DNA from: an uncultured Acidovorax sp.
GTDB taxonomy: Bacteria > Pseudomonadota > Gammaproteobacteria > Burkholderiales > Burkholderiaceae_C
Direction of reading: 5' to 3'
Assembly: GCA_913774955.1 (NCBI GenBank)
Contig: CAJYKV010000015.1
Coordinates: 186,001 to 250,000, forward strand
DNA: 64,000 nucleotides
Shown here: piece by piece, positions 7,248-15,720 of the stretch
Layout of the letters: every line of letters begins with the position of its first letter
Position numbering within the stretch: position 1 is the first letter of the stretch
Made by a program: the position numbers and the translations under genes
Notes under the pieces: generated by a model
The model's input: the letters and a program-made list of their open reading frames with translations, nothing else
Databases searched by the model: none
Told to the model about the DNA's origin: nothing

Positions 7248-8609
7248 TCACGGAGAGGCCGCGACGCATATGCGGTTGCCCCCGCCTTTCTTCGACTGGT
7301 ACATCGCCCCGTCGGCATGCACCAGCAGTCCGTGCGCCTCATCGCTGTGGTCGGGATAGACGGACACGCCGATGCTGGGCAGGATGTGCCGGCGGTGGCC
7401 CCCCAGGTCGAACGCGTCGCCGAAGGCGGCCAGGATCTTCTCTGCCGTGCCGCCGGCCTGTTCGGCGGAGTGGACGCCTTCGATCAGCACCACGAATTCG
7501 TCTCCGCCCAGCCGGGCCACCGTGTCGGAGGCGCGCACGCATTCCAGCAGGCGCTGCGCCACCCGCTGCAGCAGCAGATCGCCCGCGGCATGGCCCAGCG
7601 TGTCGTTGACCTCCTTGAAGCGGTCCAGGTCGATGAACAGCAGCGACAGCCGCCTGCCGTCGCGCCGGGCCCGCGCCAGCGCGGTCTGCAGGCGGTCCAG
7701 GAACAGCTGCCGGTTGGGCAGGCCGGTGAGCTGGTCGTACTGGGCCATCTGCCGCAGGCGTTCCAGCGTCTGCTTGCGTTCCACGGCCGCCGCCACCTGG
7801 GTGGAGACGAACTGCAGCAGCTCCTTGTCCTTGTCGGTGTACTGCGACTGTTCCGAGTACGCCTGCAGCACCAGCACGCCCAGGACCCCCTGGGGCGTCT
7901 GCAGCGGCACGCCCAGCCACGAATGGGGCCGTGGCGCGCGCGCCCCGTGCTCCGGCCACGGCGATCCGTGCGCCTCTGCGGCGCCGGGCGTGAGCAGCAG
8001 CGTGCGGCCGGTGCGGATCACCTCGGCGTGCAGCGGTGCTTCGGCCAGCGGCAGGGCGGGCGGGGCGGGATGGTGGTGTTCGCTGGCGTGGTACGGAAAG
8101 CCCAGGGTCTGCGCCGGGGCGTCGTACAGCGCCACGGAGAAATTGGCGGCCGGCAGCAGCCTGCCGATGATCTGGTGGATGCGGCTGCACAGCGACTCCA
8201 GCGTCTGCTCGGTGTGCGCCGCCTCCGAGATACCGTAGACCGCCGCCTGCAGTGCCTCGGTGGACTTGCGTTCGGTGATGTCGTGCGCCACGGCCAGGCG
8301 CACGTTGTGCTCCTCCAGCCGGCGCGCCGTCCAGCGGATGTGGGCGATGCGCCCGTCCTTGCGGATGTAGCGGTTCTCGAAGTGCAGCTGGAGCTGGCCG
8401 CTCGTGATGCGCTGCGCCTGGTCCTGGGTGGCGGGCAGGTCTTCGGGATGCACCATGTCGAGCATGCGCTTGCCCGTCACTTCGTGCGGCGCGTAGCCGA
8501 AGATGCGCTCGAAGGCGGGGCTGACGAAGATGATGGTGCTGTCCGCCTCGACGATGCACACCGCATCGAGCAGCAGGTCCACGATGTTCAGGGACGAAAT
8601 GCGTTGCAT
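7248..8609 (-). CDS. PAS-GAF-GGDEF diguanylate cyclase
   Basis: 453 residues. A PAS domain occupies about 5-125 (IVEADSTIIFVSPAFERIFGY, then the PAC-type RYIRKDGRIAHIRW and VAHDITERK), a GAF domain about 130-290, and a GGDEF domain the C-terminus (DQLTGLPNRQLF, DLDRFKEVNDTLGHAAGD, GGDEF). RASD lies nine residues before GGDEF, so the RxxD inhibitory site is intact, unlike the cyclase at 4578. No membrane segment is seen. It should make cyclic di-GMP in response to a cytoplasmic signal sensed by PAS or GAF. Confidence 0.93.
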   Translation of the reverse strand: MQRISSLNIVDLLLDAVCIVEADSTIIFVSPAFERIFGYAPHEVTGKRMLDMVHPEDLPATQDQAQRITSGQLQLHFENRYIRKDGRIAHIRWTARRLEEHNVRLAVAHDITERKSTEALQAAVYGISEAAHTEQTLESLCSRIHQIIGRLLPAANFSVALYDAPAQTLGFPYHASEHHHPAPPALPLAEAPLHAEVIRTGRTLLLTPGAAEAHGSPWPEHGARAPRPHSWLGVPLQTPQGVLGVLVLQAYSEQSQYTDKDKELLQFVSTQVAAAVERKQTLERLRQMAQYDQLTGLPNRQLFLDRLQTALARARRDGRRLSLLFIDLDRFKEVNDTLGHAAGDLLLQRVAQRLLECVRASDTVARLGGDEFVVLIEGVHSAEQAGGTAEKILAAFGDAFDLGGHRRHILPSIGVSVYPDHSDEAHGLLVHADGAMYQSKKGGGNRICVAASP

Positions 8610-8686
8610 GGGGCAGGCGGGGTGCTCTGGGCGGGTGGCCCATTGTGCCGCGATGCCGTGGTGCTGCGCGCCCACGGCCGGGCCGG

Positions 8687-9616
8687 TCAGCCCCCGCCCG
8701 TGGGCCTGCGCGTCACCCACCACGCGGAAACTACGATCAGCAGTCCGCCGACCCACCCCTGCACCGCCATCCGCTCGCCCATCCACAGCACCGCGATCAG
8801 CGCCCCCCACAGCGGTTCGCTGCCCATGAGCAGCGCCACGCGCGAGGGGCTGGTGCGCGATGCCGCATGGTTCTGCACGAAGAACGCGAACAGCGTGCAC
8901 AGCAGCACCAGGAAGGCCATCGCCCCCCAGAACGGCAGGCTGCGCGGCAGCGGCGGCCAGGCGGGGCCGTGCACGGCCAGCATCAGCAGCCCCGAGCCCA
9001 GCGCCATCACGCCCATCTGCACCGCCGTCACCGTGAGCGCGGGAAGGCCGTGCCGCTGCCCTTGGCGCCGCGTGAGGCACACCATCACGCCCCGCAGGAA
9101 GGCCGCCGCCACCATGAGGCCGTCGCCCCAGGCCAGGCCGGACCGGCCGCCGTGCTGGAACGCCAGCAGCCCGGCCCCCAGCAGCGACAGGCCCGCCGCC
9201 GCGAGCACCGCGCGGCCGGGCCGTTCTCCGAGCAGCCACCATTCGCACAAGGGGGTGAAGGCCACGCACAGGCTGATCAGGAAAGCCGCGTTCGAGGCGG
9301 AGGTCAGCGAGACGCCGAAGGTCTCGCACACGAAGATCGCCAGCAGGTTGATGCCCAGCAGCGCGGCGCCCGTGAGCGCCGCCGGCCATGCGGCCCCCGC
9401 CAGCCCGCGCAGCGCCGGCAGCAGCAGCAGGAAGGTGAGGCCGAAGCGCAGCACCAGGAACTGCAGCACCGGCACCTCGCCGGTGGCGATCTTGGCGGCG
9501 CTGTAGCTGCCGCCCCAGATCACGGCCACCAGGAGCAGCAGCCCTTCGACCGCGCCGAATGCCGGCCGGCGCCAGGCGCGCGCGCCCCCGAGATCCTGAA
9601 TTCCGCCTGCCTGCAT
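8687..9616 (-). CDS. EamA/DMT-family inner-membrane transporter
   Basis: 309 residues with about ten hydrophobic segments and the two EamA repeats of the drug/metabolite transporter superfamily (first repeat starting LLLVAVIWGGSYSAAK, second near WGDGLMVAAAFLRGV, with LLGERPG and WMGERM at the ends of the repeats). The chosen start has AGGGGA upstream; an earlier in-frame Met 36 bp upstream is possible. It probably exports amino acids or other metabolites; substrates are not predictable. It diverges from the LysR gene at 9708 across 91 bp, the usual layout of a regulator and its target exporter. Confidence 0.92.
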   Translation of the reverse strand: MQAGGIQDLGGARAWRRPAFGAVEGLLLLVAVIWGGSYSAAKIATGEVPVLQFLVLRFGLTFLLLLPALRGLAGAAWPAALTGAALLGINLLAIFVCETFGVSLTSASNAAFLISLCVAFTPLCEWWLLGERPGRAVLAAAGLSLLGAGLLAFQHGGRSGLAWGDGLMVAAAFLRGVMVCLTRRQGQRHGLPALTVTAVQMGVMALGSGLLMLAVHGPAWPPLPRSLPFWGAMAFLVLLCTLFAFFVQNHAASRTSPSRVALLMGSEPLWGALIAVLWMGERMAVQGWVGGLLIVVSAWWVTRRPTGGG

Positions 9617-9707
9617 CGTTGTTCCCCTGGTCTTGCTGTGGACGGGCATTGTTCGCCCCGCGTGGCGGCGTTGACTAGACTGCGCGGCAGAACAGGAGCT
9701 GTGCACG

Positions 9708-10679
9708 GTGAGAACAGATGATTTCCTGGAGGTGGTGCATGAACTCGTGGCCTTCGTGCGCGTGGCGGAGGCGGGCAGCTTCTCCGCGGCCGCGCGGCGC
9801 CACGGGCTGACGCCCTCCGCCGTGAGCCGGCAGGTCGCCCGGCTGGAGAAGGCCCTGGGCGTCGCGCTGCTGCGGCGCACCACCCGGCAGCTGCACCTGA
9901 CGGAGGCCGGGCGCGAGGTGCTGGAGCGCGGCCGCGCGCTGGTGGCGGCTGCCCAGGCCACGCTGCGCGTCGCCGAGGGCCACGTGGGCGGGCCCCGCGG
10001 ACTGGTCCGCCTGAGCGCGCCGAAGGCCTTCGCGCGCCATGTGCTGCACGAACCGCTGCTGGCCTTCCTGCGCGCCTGCCCCGAGGTGGATCTGCACCTG
10101 CTGGTGGACGACCGCCCCGTGGATGCCCTGCGGGAGGGTGTCGACCTCGTCGTGCGCATGACCGATGATCCGCCGCCGGGCATGGCCGCGCGCGCGCTGA
10201 TGTCCGTGCGGCAGTGGGTGCTCGCGAGCCCGGCGTACCTGGCGTCGTCCGGGCGCCCCATCCTCCGCCCGGAAGACCTGGCGGCCCACCGCTGCCTGCC
10301 GCTCGGCGAGCAGGCGGGCGACAGCCTCTGGCGCTTCACCCGCGGCGCAGGCGGGCCCTCCCCCGGCGCCGATGTTGATGGCGAAGACGAAGACGACGCC
10401 ACGGTGGACGTGACGGTGCACGGCCGCTATGCCGTCAACCACAGCGAGATGCGCCTCGCGGCGATCGAGGCGGGGCTGGGGGTGGGCTGCGTGCCGGACT
10501 TCGTCGCGCGCGATGCGCTGCAGGCCGGGCGCGTGGTGCGCCTGCTGCCCGGATGGACCATCGCCAGCCATTACCAGGGCACGGCCTACCTGCTGTTTCC
10601 CGCGTCCCGGCACCTGCCGCCCAAGCTGCGGGTGCTGATCGACCACCTCGTCGAGCGGTTGGCGCCCGCCGGAACGTGA
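9708..10679 (+). CDS. LysR-family transcriptional regulator
   Basis: 323 residues from a GTG start, with AGGAG about nine bases upstream. The N-terminal helix-turn-helix reads FVRVAEAGSFSAAARRHGLTPSAVSRQVARLE, followed by LLRRTTRQLHLTEAGREVLERG, typical of LysR proteins of the AaeR/CrgA type. The C-terminal two-lobed effector domain starts near residue 95. A polar insertion near residue 220 (a DVDGEDEDD-type stretch) is unusual for the family. It likely controls the divergent EamA exporter. Confidence 0.93.
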   Translation: MRTDDFLEVVHELVAFVRVAEAGSFSAAARRHGLTPSAVSRQVARLEKALGVALLRRTTRQLHLTEAGREVLERGRALVAAAQATLRVAEGHVGGPRGLVRLSAPKAFARHVLHEPLLAFLRACPEVDLHLLVDDRPVDALREGVDLVVRMTDDPPPGMAARALMSVRQWVLASPAYLASSGRPILRPEDLAAHRCLPLGEQAGDSLWRFTRGAGGPSPGADVDGEDEDDATVDVTVHGRYAVNHSEMRLAAIEAGLGVGCVPDFVARDALQAGRVVRLLPGWTIASHYQGTAYLLFPASRHLPPKLRVLIDHLVERLAPAGT

Positions 10680-10846
10680 CGCGAAAGCGGGCTCGCCCGG
10701 GCCGGGGCTGGCCGCGCGGGAGGGTTCGACCGTAAACTACGTGGCAGGAGAGAGGGCTGCATCGGTGGGCGCGAGCGTGCGCCCCCGGAACGGTGTCCCG
10801 GAGGGCGGGGCGCCGCCTTGGGCTGCCCAGGCAGAAAAGGATGCAC

Positions 10847-12073
10847 ATGGCGACGGCGATCTATTCCGATCCGTTGGCTCCGTTTTTCGCGCATTCCGTC
10901 AGCGCCGCGGGGCTCGAGCGTGTCCTCCAGGTGGTGCGTCGGCACCTGTCCATGGACGTCGCCTTCATCTCCCGGTTCCGGGAGAACGACCGGGTGCTCG
11001 ATTACGTCGACAGCGACGACGGCTGCGTGCTCCAGCCCGGGCAGGTGATACCGTTCGAGAGCGGCTATTGCCAGAAGGTGATGCGCGGCGAGTTGCCGGA
11101 ATACATCCCCGACACGTCCTGCGTGCCTGCGGCGCGGGACATCCCCGAGACCGCGGCCATCCCCATCGGCTCGCACCTCAGCACGCCCATCGTGCTCGAA
11201 GACGGCCGGCTGTTCGGCACGCTGTGCTGCTTCAGCTACCGGCCGGTCGCGGCGCTCACGGAACGCGACATGGACGTGCTGCGCGCCTTCGCCGAGTTCC
11301 TCGGCTTCTACTTCGACGCGGCGGCGCGGCGCGAAAAGGAACGGGAAACCGTCGCGCGCGGTGTCCGCGCCGCGATGCAGGAGGGCCGCCTGCGCATCGT
11401 CTTCCAGCCCGTCTACGACATCGCGCGGCGCAGCCTCCATGGCTTCGAGTGCCTCTCCCGGTTCGACATGGAACCCGCGCGCCCGCCGGACCAGTGGTTC
11501 ACCGCGGCCCACGGCGTGGGGCTGGGCATGGAGCTGGAACTGCACGCCATCCGCACGGCGCTGTCGTCGCTGCACTGCTTTCCCGCCGGCCTTCTGTTCA
11601 ACGTGAACTGCTCGCCGGACTTCATCCTGTCGGGCAGGCTGCAGACTCTCCTGGAAGAAGGGACCGACGTGTCCCGCATCGTGCTGGAAGTGACCGAGCA
11701 CGCCGCCGTCAGCGATTACGCGGCGCTGGCCCGGGCCCTGCAGCCGCTGCGTGAGCGGGGCACCCGCCTGGCCGTGGACGATGCGGGCGCAGGCTATTCC
11801 AGCATGCGCCACATCCTCCAGCTGCAGCCGGAAGTCATCAAGCTCGACATGAGCATCACGCAATCCATCGACCGCGACCGCCACCGCCGGGCGCTGGCCA
11901 AGGGCCTGATCAGCTTCGCGCACGAAATCGGCAGCCTGATCGTCGCCGAAGGCGTGGAGGAGGCCTCCGAGCTGGACGCCCTCGGCCAGCTCGGCGTGGA
12001 CTTCGCCCAGGGCTACTACCTCGCCCGGCCGCTGGCGCTGCAGGACGCTATCCTGGCCGCGCGCGGCGGCTGA
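10847..12073 (+). CDS. GAF-EAL cyclic di-GMP phosphodiesterase
   Basis: 408 residues. The start at 10847 is preferred over the ATG six bases earlier because AAAAGG sits at a normal distance from it. Residues about 15-170 form a GAF-like domain (DVAFISRFRENDRVLDYVDSD; FGTLCCFS). The rest is an EAL domain with key residues kept: FECLSRF (ECL in place of EAL), NVNCSP, LEVTEH, AVDDAGAGYSS (the DDFGTGYS loop), IKLDMSI, VAEGVEE and QGYYLARP. It should hydrolyse cyclic di-GMP in the cytoplasm. With the two cyclases at 4578 and 7248 it makes this a small c-di-GMP signalling neighbourhood. Confidence 0.92.
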   Translation: MATAIYSDPLAPFFAHSVSAAGLERVLQVVRRHLSMDVAFISRFRENDRVLDYVDSDDGCVLQPGQVIPFESGYCQKVMRGELPEYIPDTSCVPAARDIPETAAIPIGSHLSTPIVLEDGRLFGTLCCFSYRPVAALTERDMDVLRAFAEFLGFYFDAAARREKERETVARGVRAAMQEGRLRIVFQPVYDIARRSLHGFECLSRFDMEPARPPDQWFTAAHGVGLGMELELHAIRTALSSLHCFPAGLLFNVNCSPDFILSGRLQTLLEEGTDVSRIVLEVTEHAAVSDYAALARALQPLRERGTRLAVDDAGAGYSSMRHILQLQPEVIKLDMSITQSIDRDRHRRALAKGLISFAHEIGSLIVAEGVEEASELDALGQLGVDFAQGYYLARPLALQDAILAARGG

Positions 12074-12095
12074 GGCCGGCCGCCGGCTTCGCGGC

Positions 12096-13109
12096 CTACA
12101 TCCGCTCGATGCCGGCCATCTCCACCCACTGGGCCCAACGGCGGATGTCTTCCTGGATGAAGCGCTGCAGGTCCGGGCCGGAGCGCCACTGGTTCTCGAA
12201 ACCGCGTGCGGCATATGCCTGCTGCACGGCGGGGTCCGCCATGGCCTGCTGCAGCGCGCGGCCCATGCCCTCGACGGCCACGGCCGGCGTGCCGGCCGGC
12301 GCGGCCAGACCGAACCAGCCCTGCACTTCCAGGCCGGGCACGACGGAGCCGGCGGGCGGCACCTGGGGCAGCGACGGCAGCGGCCGGGGGCTGGTGACGG
12401 CGATCGGGCGCAGCCGGTCGTTCTGCAGCGCGGGCGCGGCCGAGAGCGTGTCGATGAACACGAAATCCAGCTGCCCGCCCATCAGGTCCGTGAGGATCTG
12501 CGTGACCGACTTGTACGACACTCCCTGGTAGCGCAGCTGGGCGAGCACGCGCAGCAGCTCGGCCGGCACCTGGGACGACGAGCTGTAGTAGCCGTAGTTC
12601 AGCGAGCCCGGCTTTGCGCGCGCGGCAGCCACCAGTTCCTGGAGGCTGCGGTAGGGCGCGTCGGCGCGCACCAGCAGCACCGAACTGAAACGGCCGAACA
12701 TGCCGACCTGCACGAAATCCTTGAGCGGGTCGTAGCGCAGGTTGCGGTACAGGCTGACGTTGGCGGCATGCGTGGAATTGCTGGTGAGCAGGAAGGTGTA
12801 GCCGTCCGGCGCCGCGCCTTTCGCGGCCAGCGCGCCCAGGATGCCCGCGGCGCCGGGGCGGTTGTCCACCACCACGGTGGCCTGCGGCAGCGTGCGGGGC
12901 ACGTGGCTGGCGAAGGTGCGCGCCACGAAATCCGCGGCACCGCCCGCGGCGGACGGCACGATCAGGCTGATGGGCCGCGCGCCCGGCCAGGGTGCGTCCG
13001 CCGCGCGCGCGGCGGGCAGGGCCAGCGTGGCGAGCGGGAGGCTGGCGAGGCCGCGCAGCAGGGTGCGGCGCTGGGGCTGCGGTGGGGTGGATGGGGCGGT
13101 GCGGCGCAT
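12096..13109 (-). CDS. Bug/TctC-family periplasmic substrate-binding receptor
   Basis: 337 residues; CCAGGAGAC precedes the ATG. The N-terminal export signal carries QRRTLLRGLASLPLA, an RR-containing head. The Bug core is clear: PISLIVPSAAGGAADFVARTF, VVVDNRPGAAGILGA, YTFLLTSNSTHAANVSLYRNLRYDPLKDF, GVSYKSVTQILTDLMGGQLDF and VQGWFGLAAPAGTP. It lies 69 bp downstream of the alpha/beta hydrolase gene on the same strand, so the two probably form an operon in which the hydrolase acts on the imported compound or an ester of it. Confidence 0.92.
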   Translation of the reverse strand: MRRTAPSTPPQPQRRTLLRGLASLPLATLALPAARAADAPWPGARPISLIVPSAAGGAADFVARTFASHVPRTLPQATVVVDNRPGAAGILGALAAKGAAPDGYTFLLTSNSTHAANVSLYRNLRYDPLKDFVQVGMFGRFSSVLLVRADAPYRSLQELVAAARAKPGSLNYGYYSSSSQVPAELLRVLAQLRYQGVSYKSVTQILTDLMGGQLDFVFIDTLSAAPALQNDRLRPIAVTSPRPLPSLPQVPPAGSVVPGLEVQGWFGLAAPAGTPAVAVEGMGRALQQAMADPAVQQAYAARGFENQWRSGPDLQRFIQEDIRRWAQWVEMAGIERM

Positions 13110-13178
13110 GGACGTGTCTCCTGGGGTGCTTTGTGTCTGGTCTTTGACGGGGGACTGCGGGCGGGGGCTATCGGGGCT

Positions 13179-14015
13179 TCACGCCGGTGCCGGCGGGCCG
13201 CCGAGCGTGGCGAGAAAGGGGTGAAGCGCCTGCAGGTAGTGCGGCAGGCAGTCCACCATGGGCGTGTGGCCGCCGGGCAGCAGACGCAATTGCGCCGACG
13301 GCAGGCATGCCGCCAGTTCCTCGGCATCGGCCACGCTGCGGCGCGTGTCCTGCTCCCCGTGCGGCACCAGCACCGGGCACCGCAGCGCGGGCAGCAGCGG
13401 GCGCAGGTCCACGGCGCGCAGGCCCTCGATGCTCTGCAGCAGCGCGTGGGGCGGGAGATGCTCCAGATAGGAGCACAACTGCGCGAACAGCGGTGCCGCC
13501 GGCGTGCGGGCGAAGCAGCTGCGCAGGAAATCCTCCCGGGCCTGCGCGGACCAGCCCGCGCGCACGCGCTGGGCGAAACCCGGATCGCCATGGCGGCTGC
13601 TGTGCGCGCCGGTATTGCCCGCCACCACGCCGGCCACCGGCATCCCGGGCTGCAGCGCGGTCAGCAGCGCCAGCACCCCGCCCACGGAATAGCCCAGCAG
13701 CACCACCGGGCCGGCATCGCCCTCCTGCACGCGCGGGCGCAGGGCATCGGCCAGCCGCCGCGCCACTTCGCGCGGGTCGCAGGAATGGGGGCTGTGCGGC
13801 GGCTCCGCCCAGTCCACGGGCTGCACCGTCCACCCCGGGACGTGCAGGCCGCAGAACACGGCCGGCGAGCAGCCCGCGCCGGCCAGGGCCACCAGCAGCG
13901 GCCCGCGCAGCGCGCGCCAGTCGATCGCATCCATCGGCGCTGCCGGCAGGGGCGGTGCGCCGCAGGCGTCGGGGGCGGAGGGGCGGACAACGGGCAGCGG
14001 GAACATGGCGGCCAT
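13179..14015 (-). CDS. Alpha/beta-fold hydrolase
   Basis: 278 residues. The nucleophile elbow GYSVGG (Ser) lies near residue 110, the acid sits in PHGEQDTRRSVADAEE and the histidine in LLPGGHTPMVD, so a complete Ser-Asp-His triad is present. The substrate is unknown; it could be a carboxylic ester or lactone. It diverges from a LysR gene (start 14087) across 71 bp and is followed by a Bug receptor. An alternative start three codons in is possible. Confidence 0.88.
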   Translation of the reverse strand: MAAMFPLPVVRPSAPDACGAPPLPAAPMDAIDWRALRGPLLVALAGAGCSPAVFCGLHVPGWTVQPVDWAEPPHSPHSCDPREVARRLADALRPRVQEGDAGPVVLLGYSVGGVLALLTALQPGMPVAGVVAGNTGAHSSRHGDPGFAQRVRAGWSAQAREDFLRSCFARTPAAPLFAQLCSYLEHLPPHALLQSIEGLRAVDLRPLLPALRCPVLVPHGEQDTRRSVADAEELAACLPSAQLRLLPGGHTPMVDCLPHYLQALHPFLATLGGPPAPA

Positions 14016-14086
14016 CGTAGGCAGCCGCTACCGATGTGGATAGGGAATAATTTTCATCCGCTGATAAGCAAAAGGAATCGAATCCC

Positions 14087-14998
14087 ATGGCCCCCAACTT
14101 CCCGTCGCTGCCCGACCTGCCGGTGGCCCAGGTGCGCCATTTCCTGCTCGTGGCCGAGCATGGCGGCTTCCAGGCGGCGGCGGACAAGGCCTTCCGCACG
14201 CAGCCGGCGATCAGCAAGTCGATCCAGGCGCTGGAAGAGCGCCTGGGCGGCGCGCTGCTGGAGCCCGGGCGGCGCTCCGTGCTCACGCCCCTGGGCCGGC
14301 AGTGCCTGCCGTTCCTGCGCGAACTGGTGCTCCACCACGACCGCACGGCCGCGGCAGTCTCGGCCTTCGTGCGCAAGGACCGCGGCACGCTCACCGTGGC
14401 GGCCATCGCCGCGCTGGCCGGCAACTGGCTGCCGGAACTGGTCAGCGGTTATCTGCGGGACCATCCCGGCGTGGCCGTGCGCCTGCTGGACGACAACTCG
14501 CGCAACGTGGAACGCATGGTGCGGGACGGCGAGGTGGACTTCGGCGTGGGCAGCCTCGTATCGGAGGCGCCGGAGATCGTGTTCGAGCCCCTGGCGGACG
14601 ACGCCTTCGGCCTCGTGTGCAGCCGCCGCCACCCGCTCGCGCGGCGCCGCCAGCTGCGCTGGGACGAACTGCAGGGGCTGCCCCTGCTGGGCACCACCGC
14701 CCACCACCAGCTGGCCGCCTGGCCGGAAGAGGCCCGCTGGCTGCAGGCGCCGGTGCTGCAGGTCAGCACCATGCTGACCATGCTGGCGCTGCTGGAGGCC
14801 AACGTGGGCGTGACCGTGCTGGCCCGCCTGGGCGTACCAGCCATGCTGGCCGACCGGCTGGCTTTCGTGCCGCTCGTGGCGCCCCGGCGGGAACGCCGGC
14901 TGGGCATTCTGCGCCTGGCGGGCCAATCGCTCAGCCCGGCGGCGCAGGCGATGCGGGAGCGGCTGCTGGGGCATGCGGAGAGGTTGCGGGCGGGCTGA
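14087..14998 (+). CDS. LysR-family transcriptional regulator
   Basis: 303 residues. The N-terminal DNA-binding domain reads HFLLVAEHGGFQAAADKAFRTQPAISKSIQALEERLGGALLEPG, then the LysR substrate-binding domain. It is divergent from the hydrolase/Bug pair (14015-12096) and is their likely regulator. The effector is not predictable. Confidence 0.93.
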   Translation: MAPNFPSLPDLPVAQVRHFLLVAEHGGFQAAADKAFRTQPAISKSIQALEERLGGALLEPGRRSVLTPLGRQCLPFLRELVLHHDRTAAAVSAFVRKDRGTLTVAAIAALAGNWLPELVSGYLRDHPGVAVRLLDDNSRNVERMVRDGEVDFGVGSLVSEAPEIVFEPLADDAFGLVCSRRHPLARRRQLRWDELQGLPLLGTTAHHQLAAWPEEARWLQAPVLQVSTMLTMLALLEANVGVTVLARLGVPAMLADRLAFVPLVAPRRERRLGILRLAGQSLSPAAQAMRERLLGHAERLRAG

Positions 14999-15145
14999 CA
15001 TCCAGCTATTGCTGACGAAGCGGATCCTGCCCCAGGGTTGCCAACTGAGATCAGGAGGTTGGGCAAATCCTCTTTGCCATCTTGCAGTCACCTTCACCCC
15101 AATGAGCACCTGATCCCGTGTGGGGCAGGGCCGGCACCAATGAAC

Positions 15146-15166
15146 GAGCCCGCACGAAGCGGGCTC
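15146..15166 (-). terminator. Hairpin downstream of the 51-residue gene
   Basis: A perfect 8-bp stem GAGCCCGC / GCGGGCTC with loop ACGAA. On the minus strand it follows the stop of the small gene at 15191 by about 25 bp, but the T-tract after it is weak, so termination is only plausible. Confidence 0.4.
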
Positions 15167-15190
15167 ATGGTCAGTCTGTCCGTGATGCCG

Positions 15191-15346
15191 TCACTTGCCT
15201 TTTGGTTTGCCTCCAGGCCGTTGAGTCAGTGCTGACGCGGCCACTGACTTCACAGCGGCCGAGGTCTTGGGATTGCTCAACAGCTTGGAGGCCGTGCTGG
15301 CGACGCGGGCAGAGGTTTGCTCGTTGGATGTCTTCTTGGTAGCCAA
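15191..15346 (-). CDS. 51-residue basic protein, TTG start, unknown function
   Basis: The frame starts with TTG at 15346, with AAAGGA seven bases upstream. The product begins (M)ATKKTSNEQTSARVAS, continues TASKLLSNPKTSAAVKS and ends RPGGKPKGK: a Lys/Ser/Ala-rich, probably helical, basic protein. I recall similar short proteins beginning with a MATKKTS-type head in other proteobacteria, usually of unknown role, so I think the frame is real although short. It lies in the low-GC island next to the HigBA pair. A strong hairpin at 15381-15414 sits in what would be its leader. Confidence 0.65.
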   Translation of the reverse strand: MATKKTSNEQTSARVASTASKLLSNPKTSAAVKSVAASALTQRPGGKPKGK

Positions 15347-15720
15347 GATGATTCCTTTCAAAGTTCGAGTGCGATGAATGGGCAGGTGTGCCTTGATCAC
15401 AAGGCACACCTGCCACCAGGGGGTCAGACGAACAGTTCCATCTGACCGGGATGTGAGCGCCAATGCTGGCAGACGTGCTCCCGGCGTCCACGCCGGAAGC
15501 GGACGTATGCCCGTACAAAAACGCTCCTCCAACGGACGTAGGCCATGCCAACTCCTTCGTGAAGAATGGAGGGGTTTTCATGGACGCCCTTGCACTGCGA
15601 ACTGGTAGCATTCGCTGTCTTTCCCAAGACGTGTCGTGCACGGGTGGTTTGGTAGACCCCTGTTCACCTCACCCAAGGCCCTTGCGTGCGTCAACACCCA
15701 AGGGCCTTTTTCTTTGCTGA
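15347..15720. other. Gene-poor stretch with several perfect hairpins
   Basis: No convincing protein gene is seen. Inverted repeats include a perfect 15-bp stem with a four-base loop (arms 15381-15395 and 15400-15414), GGTCAGA/TCTGACC (15422-15428 and 15441-15447), CCGGCG/CGCCGG (15481-15486 and 15491-15496) and the terminator at 15675. Read on the plus strand, this would fit a structured RNA ending at that terminator; read on the minus strand, it could be the leader of the 51-residue gene. Confidence 0.45.
15675..15715 (+). terminator. Rho-independent terminator, plus strand
   Basis: A perfect 10-bp stem AAGGCCCTTG / CAAGGGCCTT (15675-15684 and 15699-15708) is followed by TTTTTCTTT. It ends plus-strand transcription from the hairpin-rich region. 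On the minus strand it lies right after the higA stop but has no T-run in that direction, so it is a weaker terminator for higBA. Confidence 0.75.

Noticed and set aside
15463-15720. An 85-residue plus-strand protein ending in the terminator stem
   Set aside because: It reads through hairpins and the terminator, has no ribosome site and shows no recognisable pattern.
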